Of a stretch of DNA of 19,655 nucleotides, positions 7,806 to 14,501 are shown one piece after another. The stretch covers positions 1 to 19,655 of the forward strand of contig DALYJX010000145.1 of NCBI GenBank assembly GCA_031969655.1. Direction: 5' to 3'. The position numbers were made by a program, and so were the translations under genes. The notes below the pieces were generated by a model. That model saw nothing but the letters and a program-made list of their open reading frames with translations, did no database searches and was not told where the DNA came from. Position 1 is the stretch's first letter. Each line of letters starts with the position of its first letter. Origin of the DNA: Microseira sp003486305. Lineage in GTDB: Bacteria > Cyanobacteriota > Cyanobacteriia > Cyanobacteriales > Aerosakkonemataceae.

Positions 7806-9121
7806 ATCAAGTTGCGATTACAATTATCTGCGTAGATGACGACATGACTGTTCTGAACAGTCTGAAAATCGAGCTAGAAAACAATTTTGGAGAACAGTAC
7901 ATCATCGAACTGGCTCAAGATGGGGAAGAGGCTTTAGAGATATTCGCAGAATTGATGGACAATGGATACGAAATCCCCGTAGTAATCTCCGACTATATCA
8001 TGCCAGGGATGAAAGGCGATGAATTACTCCGATGCATTCACGCTATTTCTCCTAAAACGCTCAAAATTATGCTGACTGGACAAGCAGATATCGAAGCAAT
8101 GGGCAATGCGATTAATTATGCTAATTTGTATCGCTACATTTCTAAACCTTGGCACGATAAAGATTTAGTTTTAACGGTCAAAGAAGCGATTAATAGCTAT
8201 TTTAACGAGAAAGCATTGGCAGATAAAACCACCAAGCTTTTAAAAATAAATCGGGAATTAGAACGATTAAATCAAGCTTTTTCTCGCTTTGTTCCCAAGC
8301 AATTCCTTAAATTATTGAATAAATCTAGCATCGCTGAGATTGAATTAGGCGATGCAGTGCAGCAAAATATGTCAATATTATTTGCTGATATTCGCGATTT
8401 TACCAAGCTATCGGAAAAGATGACTCCCAATGAAAATTTTAAATTTATCAACTCTTATTTAAGCTGCATGGAACCAGCTATTATTGAAAATGGCGGATTT
8501 ATTGATAAATATATTGGCGATGCAATTATGGCGCTTTTTCCTGAGAGCGCCGACGATGCGGTAAAAGCGGGAATTGGGATGCTAAGCGCTTTAAATGAGT
8601 ACAACCAACACCGTCAAAGTGTTGGCTATCCCTCAGTTAAAATTGGTATCGGGATTAATACAGGTTTGCTGATGCTGGGAACAGTGGGGGGAAAAAGTCG
8701 CATGGATGGTACTGGGATTGGGGATGCGGTGAATTTGGCTTCTCGTGTGGAATGTCTAACTAAAGATTACGGGGTTTCATTGTTAATTACGCAACAAACT
8801 TTTGACCTATTGCAAGATGCAAATCTGTACGCACTTCGCCTGATCGATCGAGTCCAAGTTAAAGGGAAATCTGAATTGGTAACAGTTTATGAAGTATTTG
8901 AAACCGATCCTCCAGTAATCCGAGAGGCAAAATTAGCAAATAAGACAAAATTTGAAGAAGCCTGGTTACTCTATAATCAGGCTTCTTTTCAAGCAGCAGC
9001 ACAATTGTTTCAGTATTGTTTGAACCAAAATCCGGGCGATCGCGTGGCGCAAATATATCTCAAACGCTGTCAAAATAATTTTAACAATCGTCTAAATCCA
9101 GCCACCTGCAACTGTGGCTAA
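7802..9121 (+). CDS. Receiver-linked class III adenylate cyclase
   Basis: This 439-residue protein has an N-terminal receiver (about 6-125: phosphoacceptor Asp64 in ISDYIMPGMKGDE, MLTGQAD, SKPW), a helical linker and a class III nucleotide cyclase domain (about 190-365). The metal-binding aspartates are Asp196 (FADIRDF) and Asp240 (KYIGDAIM). Purine-selecting residues are Lys236 and Thr304 (seven before the Asn of DAVNLASR), the Lys/Thr pair of class IIIb adenylate cyclases such as cyanobacterial CyaC. Transition-state residues Asn311 and Arg315 are present. The enzyme should therefore turn ATP into cAMP. The C-terminal 50 residues look like one TPR-type helical pair. The start at 7802 is set by the ATGA overlap with the preceding receiver gene; a longer in-frame start at 7736 would lie inside that gene. 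Phosphorylation by the hybrid kinase is inferred from the operon. Confidence 0.95.
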   Translation: MNQVAITIICVDDDMTVLNSLKIELENNFGEQYIIELAQDGEEALEIFAELMDNGYEIPVVISDYIMPGMKGDELLRCIHAISPKTLKIMLTGQADIEAMGNAINYANLYRYISKPWHDKDLVLTVKEAINSYFNEKALADKTTKLLKINRELERLNQAFSRFVPKQFLKLLNKSSIAEIELGDAVQQNMSILFADIRDFTKLSEKMTPNENFKFINSYLSCMEPAIIENGGFIDKYIGDAIMALFPESADDAVKAGIGMLSALNEYNQHRQSVGYPSVKIGIGINTGLLMLGTVGGKSRMDGTGIGDAVNLASRVECLTKDYGVSLLITQQTFDLLQDANLYALRLIDRVQVKGKSELVTVYEVFETDPPVIREAKLANKTKFEEAWLLYNQASFQAAAQLFQYCLNQNPGDRVAQIYLKRCQNNFNNRLNPATCNCG

Positions 9122-9221
9122 CCGCAAGCGATAGAAATTAGGGGCGCTTCAGAAGGGTTTAGAATCTTGCTTGGCGGTTGCTATATCATGTCCGGTTATA
9201 TCGGTAGCCTAAGCTAAGGAA

Positions 9222-9278
9222 GGGTTTAACTAGATATCTCGTGGTTCCGTAGACTGGGCAGGTAAAACCCGCCCCTAC
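9222..9278 (-). repeat. Truncated copy of the GTAGGGGCGGG palindromic repeat family
   Basis: Read on the minus strand it starts GTAGGGGCGGGTTTTACC and continues with GGAACCACGAGATAT and GTTAAACCC, closely matching the element inside the kinase gene. The far end has lost the CGCCCCTAC half of the terminal repeat. Confidence 0.8.
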
Positions 9279-9329
9279 AACATCAAAAATTATACACAAC
9301 CAATGCTCTTGGACATGATATAACTCGCA

Positions 9330-9364
9330 TTACCAATTACCAATTACCCATTACCCATTACCAA
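9330..9364. repeat. 7-bp tandem repeat (TTACCAA/TTACCCA), five units
   Basis: Two TTACCAA, two TTACCCA and a final TTACCAA follow each other without gaps, ending one base before the stop codon of the minus-strand TPR gene. This is the short tandemly repeated repetitive (STRR) type common in filamentous cyanobacteria. Confidence 0.85.
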
Positions 9365-9365
9365 A

Positions 9366-10169
9366 CTATTGCAATTTCAAAAATTTTTCCAATGCTGCTA
9401 CCATATTAGGAGGCCAACGGCGGATGTTTTTTACCCAATCTAAGTCTTTATAACGCGGGTCGAGTCCGACAGCAGCCACCCAGTTACTTTCTGCTTCACC
9501 AAGATTTCCTTGTACCCAAAGTGCAGCGGTGAGAGCAGCTCGCACATCGGGGAACATACTATATTTGCGGGCAATATTTTTCAACGTGCGAATCGCTTCT
9601 TCTGTTTGACCCGTTTGATACAATGCCAGGGCATAATTGGATCTAGCAAAGGCGAAATTCGGGGCTAATTCTGCGGCTTTTTGGTAATCGGCGATCGCAT
9701 CCTCCCACTTTCCTAACCCCGCGCTTGCATTCCCCAGGTTATTATATGCCATCGCATCGTTGGGATTGATTTCCAAAACGCGATTATAGTCGGCAATTGC
9801 TTCTGAAAATTTTCCCAATCCTTCTAACGCCGCACCGCGATTCAGATAAGGATCTGGCGCGTTGGGTGCTAGTTCTATCGATTTATTGAAGTCTGCGATC
9901 GCATCTGCCAATTTATTCTGACTAATCCTCGAATTTCCCCGATTACTCCAAACCGCCGGATTCGTGGGAAATTTTTCTATTAACTGCGTCCAGTATGTTT
10001 CTGCTGTGGCAAAATCCCCTTTCTCCGTCGCATCGAAGGCTTTTTGAGCCAACGCATCCCCTTGTTTCAATTCTGCTTCTGTAATTGTGGGGGGTGTTTG
10101 AGGTTGGGCGATCGCAGGCATTCCCCATAGCAACAGAATGCTTACTAAAGTCAGAATTAAGCGAATCAT
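9366..10169 (-). CDS. Exported TPR-repeat protein
   Basis: This 267-residue protein opens with a signal peptide (MIRLILTLVSILLLWGMPAIAQ, with likely cleavage after AIA or AQ near residue 21-22), so it acts in the periplasm or thylakoid lumen. About four to five tetratricopeptide units follow (residues about 45-215), seen as repeated NRG/NLG...LGK...AIADY...LAPN patterns, a scaffold for binding other proteins. The C-terminus has a distinctive DLDWVKNIRRWPPNMV segment. From memory it recalls a TPR family shared by cyanobacteria and chloroplast lumen proteins; that relation is inferred and unverified. The ATG at 10169 is kept because the signal peptide starts directly there. The gene stands alone, and its stop lies one base from a 7-bp tandem repeat. 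The partner protein is unknown. Confidence 0.88.
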   Translation of the reverse strand: MIRLILTLVSILLLWGMPAIAQPQTPPTITEAELKQGDALAQKAFDATEKGDFATAETYWTQLIEKFPTNPAVWSNRGNSRISQNKLADAIADFNKSIELAPNAPDPYLNRGAALEGLGKFSEAIADYNRVLEINPNDAMAYNNLGNASAGLGKWEDAIADYQKAAELAPNFAFARSNYALALYQTGQTEEAIRTLKNIARKYSMFPDVRAALTAALWVQGNLGEAESNWVAAVGLDPRYKDLDWVKNIRRWPPNMVAALEKFLKLQ

Positions 10170-10302
10170 TTATCAACCGCTAACTATCAACTTATTTCAT
10201 TTTATTTTGCCATATCTTGTCGATTAGGTCAATTTATTTTATATTTTATATCTTCGATTGAATCATTTATTTTTGCTCGCTATTTCCGAAAGTTGTGGTT
10301 GC

Positions 10303-10330
10303 GGTGCGTTACGCGCAACGCTAACGCACC
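10303..10330. repeat. REP-like hairpin between the TPR gene and the dehydrogenase
   Basis: GGTGCGTTA (10303-10311) pairs with TAACGCACC (10322-10330) around the 10-base loop CGCGCAACGC. There is no T-run on either side, so it is a dispersed palindromic repeat rather than a clear terminator. Confidence 0.7.
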
Positions 10331-10358
10331 CTACATTTACATGATTTTATCGATAAGT

Positions 10359-11396
10359 CTATTCTATGTTATTAACTGCAACTGGGATGCCGCCTTGATT
10401 TAGGGATGCGGTTAAAGCGGTAAGAATTTGCACGAGTTGAGTACCGATCCAACCAGAGGAAATCGAGTCAGGTTTGTTTTGAATAACGCAGGAGAGGAAG
10501 CGATCGCAAACTTGTTTCAGGGGTTCTTTTGGCTCGATGTTTAACACTTCGCTGCGTAGATTAATCGGGATAAATTGCTCGCCTTTCAGTTCAAAACTTC
10601 CGTGTTGAATAGTTAAAGGCGCATCGACAGACATTTCGTCAAAAATTAAAGTGCCCTTGCTCCCTACCACTGCGAGACGCCGCTGTTTATCGGGATTGAG
10701 CCAACACAGGTGAATAGTAGCTTGAAAGCCGCTTTTGTAAGTGAGGGTGACCCAAACTAAATCGTGTAAATTTTGGATGGGAGGATTGCTTTTATTTTCT
10801 TGGAGCCAAACTCTACCTGTAGCTTGTACTTGAATTGGTATTTCACCCAGCCAAGTGTTGAAAATGGCGATATCGTGAATCGCTAAATCCCACAAAGCGT
10901 CAACATCGTAGCGCACCGGGCCTAAATTAGTCCGGGTGGCGTAGCCATAGCGCAAGTCTCCTAATATACCCGTTTCCAGAACGGTTTTGCCTCGTTCTAC
11001 AGCCGGATGGAATAAATAGGTGTGGTCAACAAAGAGTTGACGCTGCTGTTTTTGGGCCAATCGACACAGTTCGACGCATTCGGCTCCGTCGAGGGTTAAA
11101 GGTTTTTCGGTGAAGACGTGGTAACCTTGCCCCAAGGCGTCGGCGATTAAAGCGTAGTGGGTAGAAGCTGGAGTTGCGATCGCTACCGCATCGAGTCCTG
11201 GTAATTCTCGCACCGTTTTCCAGTCGCTTGTCAGAACTACGGTATCGTTTAACTCATAGCGCGTGAGCAAATCTGCTAACCGATTTTGGTTTGAGTCTAC
11301 CACGGCTACTAAAGTTGCTTGGGGATGTGCCAAAAAGTTCCGCACTAAGTGTACCCCCCAACGTCCAGCCCCCAATACAGCGATTTTTATGGTCAT
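10359..11396 (-). CDS. Gfo/Idh/MocA-family oxidoreductase
   Basis: This is a 345-residue NAD(P)-dependent dehydrogenase of the glucose-fructose oxidoreductase / inositol dehydrogenase family. The N-terminal Rossmann fold shows VLGAGRWG at residues 7-14 and an acidic VVDSN at the end of the second strand, which usually favours NAD. The family's EKP motif is present (Lys98 in TEKPLTL). DLAIHD (Asp170 to Asp175, with His174) corresponds to the catalytic D-x-x-x-H site. The C-terminal half is the substrate-binding alpha/beta domain. The closest relatives I recall are sugar-nucleotide (UDP-N-acetylhexosamine-type) dehydrogenases, but the substrate cannot be read from the sequence. It follows rnc on the same strand after a 79-bp gap of tandem repeats, so co-transcription is possible. 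No terminator is seen after the stop. Confidence 0.9.
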   Translation of the reverse strand: MTIKIAVLGAGRWGVHLVRNFLAHPQATLVAVVDSNQNRLADLLTRYELNDTVVLTSDWKTVRELPGLDAVAIATPASTHYALIADALGQGYHVFTEKPLTLDGAECVELCRLAQKQQRQLFVDHTYLFHPAVERGKTVLETGILGDLRYGYATRTNLGPVRYDVDALWDLAIHDIAIFNTWLGEIPIQVQATGRVWLQENKSNPPIQNLHDLVWVTLTYKSGFQATIHLCWLNPDKQRRLAVVGSKGTLIFDEMSVDAPLTIQHGSFELKGEQFIPINLRSEVLNIEPKEPLKQVCDRFLSCVIQNKPDSISSGWIGTQLVQILTALTASLNQGGIPVAVNNIE

Positions 11397-11397
11397 T

Positions 11398-11439
11398 GCT
11401 AATTGCTAATTGCTAATTGCAAGCTTGCTAATTGCTAAT
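11398..11439. repeat. 7-bp tandem repeat GCTAATT between rnc and the dehydrogenase
   Basis: Three perfect GCTAATT units (11398-11418) are followed, after a short interruption, by two more (from 11427). They abut the ATG of the dehydrogenase on the minus strand and take the place where its ribosome binding site should be; no Shine-Dalgarno sequence is visible there. Confidence 0.85.
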
Positions 11440-11462
11440 CGTTAATTACTAATTTTAACTGC

Positions 11463-11494
11463 TAGCCATTAGCCATTAGCCATTAGCCATTAGC
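11463..11494. repeat. 7-bp tandem repeat TAGCCAT running into the end of rnc
   Basis: There are four perfect TAGCCAT units (11463-11490) plus TAGC. On the minus strand the array encodes the last rnc residues (Leu-Met-Ala-Asn-Gly) and supplies its TAA stop at 11476-11478, so the repeat covers the 3' end of a coding region. Confidence 0.9.
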
Positions 11495-12195
11495 TTTACT
11501 TGTTCAAATGCTTGTTTAGCGGCGGCTTGTTCGGCAGCTTTTTTCGATCCTCCAATTCCTTCTCCCCAAGCTTGTCCCAAGATTTTAACCACGGCGGCGA
11601 AGGCGATAGAACTTCCCCGCGTCGGCTTTAATTCCGTCACTTCATATTCTGGCAAAACTTTGTAAGCGCTTTGGGTGAATTCCTGAAGCGCGGCTTTATA
11701 GTTCCGCAAAGCTGGATCGGTGCGTATTTGCGCGGCTAAAGATTGGAAGTGAGAATCTAACCAGGGACGGACTAATTCTAAGGTGTGCGTGCTGAGGAAA
11801 AGCGCGCCCAAGACGGCTTCTAAGGCGTCTGCTAAGCGCGATTCTCGTCCGGCGGCGTCAGAGGCGGCACTTTTATCCATTAGTAAGTATCGTTCTAAGC
11901 CGTAACTGTCTGAAATTTGTGACAGGGTGCGATCGCTGACCAAATTCGCCCTGATTTCGGAAAACTCCCCCACCGAAGAGTTTGGATAAGTTTCCCATAA
12001 AAATTGCGAAGCCGCCAGTCGCACGACTGCATCTCCGACAAATTCCAGTTGTTCGTAGTTTGCTTGGGGGGAGAAGGTAGGATGAGTCAGCGCCAAGTCT
12101 AAAAGCTGCCACTTTACTTTTGCTGTTTCAGGAAGTCCGAGTTTTTGAACGAAGACTTCCAGCTGGTTTTGGCGGCGGGGATATTGGAGATTCAT
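11476..12195 (-). CDS. rnc: Ribonuclease III
   Basis: This 239-residue enzyme cuts double-stranded RNA in rRNA and mRNA processing. The RNase III signature YEQLEFVGDAVV provides Glu48, Glu51 and Asp55; the second metal-site pair is Asp123 and Glu126 in LADALEAVLGAL. The C-terminal part (about 160-235) is a double-stranded RNA-binding domain (YKAALQEFTQ, then GEGIGGSKKAAEQAAAKQAF). Length and domain order match bacterial RNase III; it is not the short Mini-III form. The ATG at 12195 lies 68 nt upstream of the stop of the DICT-GAF gene, so the genes overlap in different frames. No ribosome binding site is visible, so coupling to DICT translation is likely. The last five codons and the stop lie in a TAGCCAT tandem repeat. 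Cyanobacteria often have more than one RNase III, so this may be one of several. Confidence 0.95.
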   Translation of the reverse strand: MNLQYPRRQNQLEVFVQKLGLPETAKVKWQLLDLALTHPTFSPQANYEQLEFVGDAVVRLAASQFLWETYPNSSVGEFSEIRANLVSDRTLSQISDSYGLERYLLMDKSAASDAAGRESRLADALEAVLGALFLSTHTLELVRPWLDSHFQSLAAQIRTDPALRNYKAALQEFTQSAYKVLPEYEVTELKPTRGSSIAFAAVVKILGQAWGEGIGGSKKAAEQAAAKQAFEQVKLMANG

Positions 12196-13456
12196 TGAAG
12201 TCAGGCGGATCTTTAGGTTCCCAAATTGTTTTGGCTACTTCAGTGTACAGCCCCTCGACCTCTGCCATCAGTTCTTGTTGAATTGGTAACAGATGGGCTT
12301 CGTCGTGTAATCTTTGCTGCAAGTACAACAACCTTGCCATTGGCTTGCGTAACTTGGTTAGCATTTGTTCGAGTTGTCTGGCGCGACGCAGTTGCAGGAC
12401 TATATCGCCGCTGACTTGAGCCTTTTGCTCGATGATAACTGCTAGCCCAGTGGCGATCGCCATCACCGTTTTACCGTCTTCAGAATTCCATGCCAAAGGC
12501 GTTTTGCTACCTACGGTGACGACGCCATAAACGCGGCGACGCCCTTGAATCGGTGCTGATACCAGGCTCACCGCTTCCGGCATCAGCAGGTCTTTTTCAC
12601 TCGGTTTAACCACATTGGCAACCGAGATTAATTTACTTTGATTCAGGGCAATACCGCTAGCTCCTTGTCCCAAAGATGACAGGCGCTGATTGCCGGTACT
12701 GAACCTGCCATCCAAGGAAAAAATCATAAACTGATCGCTTTGCAGATTGAGAGCGATCGCTGCGTTGCTAGCGCCGAATATCGTCGATAAAATCCGCACC
12801 GCGTCTCGCAATATACAAGGCAAAGGCTGATGCTGCAACAGGATGGCAGAAAATTCGTGCAACGTTTCTAGCTGCATCGAACGTCGGTGACTTTCTATTT
12901 CTGCGGCTTCCAATTGCTCCAACAGGCGTTTGTTCAGTTCGCCGATATGTACGTTTTGATGCATGTAGTTTCGCGTTTGTACTGCCTTATACTCCCGACC
13001 CGCAACTTGCGAAACCAACAGCGATACTTGATCCACCATTTGTCTATGGTAGAACCACCCGCCATCGAGCTGTCCCGTCGCACTACTACTTTCGATTTGG
13101 GTTACTACCATCCCTGCCCAAAAATCGGGGGAATTTACCACTACAAATCGTTCGCGCGATAGCACCGATCCCGGTTCTATTGGTATAAATTTTACCCCTG
13201 TAATTAAGGGTGGCTCAATATCGGCGATGCCAAATGCTAAAACTTGCTTGCACGTTGCCCCTAAGCGGGTATATTTTTCCACTTGAGCGGCGAACTCGGA
13301 GAACCGCTCTAAGCTAACAAAAAGATCGACAGCGAGTTGGTGGTTGAGTACTTGCTCAATCAGCAAATTACTCATCGCGTTCGCAGCGGTGATGGTACGA
13401 ACGCTCCGCCAATCTTCGTATTGGCTAGCAATTGAACCAAACAAAGATATATCCAC
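12128..13456 (-). CDS. DICT sensory domain - GAF domain protein
   Basis: This is a 442-residue soluble regulatory protein. Residues about 1-160 match the DICT sensory domain, found mainly in cyanobacterial diguanylate cyclases and two-component proteins: MDISLFGSI start, AMSNLLIEQV, SLERFSEFAAQV, then WFYHRQMVDQVS. Residues about 205-345 form a GAF domain (HEFSAILL, SAPIQGRRRVYGVVTVGS, TGLAVIIEQ) that may bind a small ligand. A helical segment and a proline-rich tail follow; no kinase, cyclase or DNA-binding output is present, so it would act through a partner. The start is a GTG at 13454-13456 with only a weak purine run ahead; no better ATG was found upstream. Its 3' end overlaps rnc by 68 nt, so the two are probably co-transcribed. 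Ligand and target are unknown. Confidence 0.88.
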   Translation of the reverse strand: MDISLFGSIASQYEDWRSVRTITAANAMSNLLIEQVLNHQLAVDLFVSLERFSEFAAQVEKYTRLGATCKQVLAFGIADIEPPLITGVKFIPIEPGSVLSRERFVVVNSPDFWAGMVVTQIESSSATGQLDGGWFYHRQMVDQVSLLVSQVAGREYKAVQTRNYMHQNVHIGELNKRLLEQLEAAEIESHRRSMQLETLHEFSAILLQHQPLPCILRDAVRILSTIFGASNAAIALNLQSDQFMIFSLDGRFSTGNQRLSSLGQGASGIALNQSKLISVANVVKPSEKDLLMPEAVSLVSAPIQGRRRVYGVVTVGSKTPLAWNSEDGKTVMAIATGLAVIIEQKAQVSGDIVLQLRRARQLEQMLTKLRKPMARLLYLQQRLHDEAHLLPIQQELMAEVEGLYTEVAKTIWEPKDPPDFNESPISPPPKPAGSLRSKTRTS

Positions 13457-13848
13457 AATTATGTCACCCTGATTAATTTTACCCTTGAGGTTTATGCAAA
13501 GTTAGAACTGAGGCTTGTAAGTCTAGCTTTAGGGTAGCAGGTCTTACGTATTTTCTTGCTTTAACAAGCAAGCCAGTACGGGTGGTGAAACCCTTTGCCT
13601 GCATTGAGCCTGTGCTTTTTCGTTTGTTTCCTAAATTTTGAGTTTATTTTCATCCCTTGGTTTGGGATTAGCCAACTTGTTTTATTTTATCGCCAGCGCT
13701 TTCAGTTTATTTTAAAGATTTATTTACCTTTTTGAGAGTAACTTTTTTGACAATTTCTATATTTCTTCCCAGAAAAATACGCAGACAAGATTACTAGAAC
13801 GACTTAATCTTTGCCAAGACAATTAATTGCGACAAAATTAAAAAAAAG
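13457..13848. other. Intergenic region between rnpB and the DICT gene
   Basis: This is 392 bp without a convincing gene. It would be the promoter and leader region of the DICT-rnc transcript. A 7-bp-stem hairpin, CTTGCTT (13555-13561) with AAGCAAG (13566-13572) and loop TAAC, stands out. Other small inverted pairs (GGGT/ACCC near 13580, GGCTTG/CAAGCC near 13513 and 13570) surround it. A structured leader or small RNA is possible but unproven. Confidence 0.5.
13555..13572. other. Hairpin in the putative DICT-rnc leader
   Basis: CTTGCTT-TAAC-AAGCAAG is a perfect 7-bp stem with a 4-base loop. There is no T-run directly after it on either strand, so it is not a standard terminator. Its location about 100 bp before the DICT start suggests a leader structure. 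Confidence 0.5.
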
Positions 13849-13858
13849 AGAGAGTAGG
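13840..13858 (-). terminator. 3' end and T-run of rnpB
   Basis: On the minus strand the 3' half of RNase P helix P1 (CCTACTCTCT, 13858-13849) is followed by an uninterrupted run of Ts (about 13847-13840). P1 plus the T-run can serve as the intrinsic terminator. Confidence 0.55.
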
Positions 13859-14311
13859 ACATAAGCCGGGTTCTGTTCTCTTTAGTTGCGGTGCAGCCAA
13901 AAAGGGCGGTTATCTATCTGGGACGCCTGTTACCAGACGCCTCATGCGGTTCTTAGGGGCAAGCCCCTACAACGGAACGGGGAAAAGACCAACCCTTGTC
14001 CCTCCGACCTTGCTCCCAACCGGGGTTTACCGAGCCAGCGCCTCTCGACGCTGCTGGTGCGCTCTTACCGCACCTTTGCACCCTTACCGGGAATGGGTAA
14101 TTGGTAATTGGTAATTGGTAATTGGTAATTGGTGTTTTTGCCGATTATCTATTAGCCATTAGCCATTACCTATTCCCGGCGGTATGTTTCTGTGGCACTA
14201 TCCTCGCGATCGCTCGCACTGGGCGTTACCCAGCAAGTTTGGTCTTTCGGGAGCCCGGACTTTCCTCAGACCGGCACAAAACCAGTCCGCAACCGCCTGC
14301 GCCTACTCTCT
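13849..14311 (-). ncRNA. rnpB: RNase P RNA
   Basis: This is the catalytic RNA that matures tRNA 5' ends, about 463 nt. On the minus strand the 5' end AGAGAGTAGG (from 14311) pairs with CCTACTCTCT at the 3' end (helix P1). Conserved landmarks are GAGGAAAGTCCGGGCTCCC near the 5' end, ACAGAAACATACCGCC in the middle, GGTAAACCCC, and ACAGAACCCGGCTTATG at the 3' end. These follow the bacterial type A, cyanobacterial form. It is longer than minimal forms because a variable helix (P12 by position) carries 7-bp tandem repeats: TAATTGG five times on the plus strand (14098-14132) and TTAGCCA (14151-14168). A TACTAA/TAAACT stretch about 10-15 bases before the 5' end could be the -10 box, but no good -35 was found. 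Open frames in this interval are not genes. Confidence 0.96.
14098..14168. repeat. STRR tandem repeats inside rnpB
   Basis: Five perfect TAATTGG units (14098-14132) and, after an 18-base gap, TTAGCCATTAGCCATTA (about 14152-14168). These are the same 7-mer types as at 9330-9364, 11398-11439 and 11463-11494. Repeats of this kind inside the rnpB of filamentous cyanobacteria are known from earlier work on cyanobacterial RNase P RNA. Confidence 0.9.
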
Positions 14312-14390
14312 GGGATCTAGTTTAGTAGCTGGTGAGCGCTTTGAGATCTTGAGCAGGTGAGCGGGTGAGCTGATTATGCAGGTGAGAGAT

Positions 14391-14491
14391 GTAGGGGCGG
14401 GTAATACCTGCCCAATCTGTGGAACCACTTGCATATCTTGTTAAAGTGCGCCCCTACACCTATGACAGACAACTTAATTAAACCCGCCCCT
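14391..14491 (+). repeat. Copy of the GTAGGGGCGGG palindromic repeat family with extra right end
   Basis: It starts with GTAGGGGCGGGTAATACC, contains GTGGAACCAC and GTTAAAG, closes with GCGCCCCTAC (to 14457), and carries a second right-end copy TAAACCCGCCCCT at 14479-14491. The same two-right-end layout is seen inside the kinase gene at 3251-3345. It sits between the corA stop and the rnpB 5' end. Confidence 0.8.
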
Positions 14492-14501
14492 GAAAAAGCA
14501 G

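Larger units (their letters stand above)
9122..9365. other. Intergenic region with nested repeats
   Basis: This is the convergent gap between the cyclase and the TPR gene. It contains TATATCATGTCC (9182-9193) and its exact complement (9311-9322) bracketing a palindromic repeat copy (9222-9278), then a 7-bp tandem repeat next to the TPR stop codon. No gene is seen. Confidence 0.7.

Noticed and set aside
10303..10330. Terminator of the dehydrogenase gene
   Set aside because: The stem is not followed by a T-run on the minus strand, and the sequence is a repeat type seen commonly in cyanobacterial intergenic DNA.
14098..14132. Regular repeats suggesting a CRISPR array
   Set aside because: Units are 7 bp with no spacers and lie inside rnpB; they are STRR repeats. 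No cas gene is in the window.
13886..14325. Two open frames on the plus strand (13886-14107 and 14122-14325)
   Set aside because: Both lie wholly or almost wholly within the RNase P RNA, on its opposite strand, and include tandem repeats; they resemble no protein.
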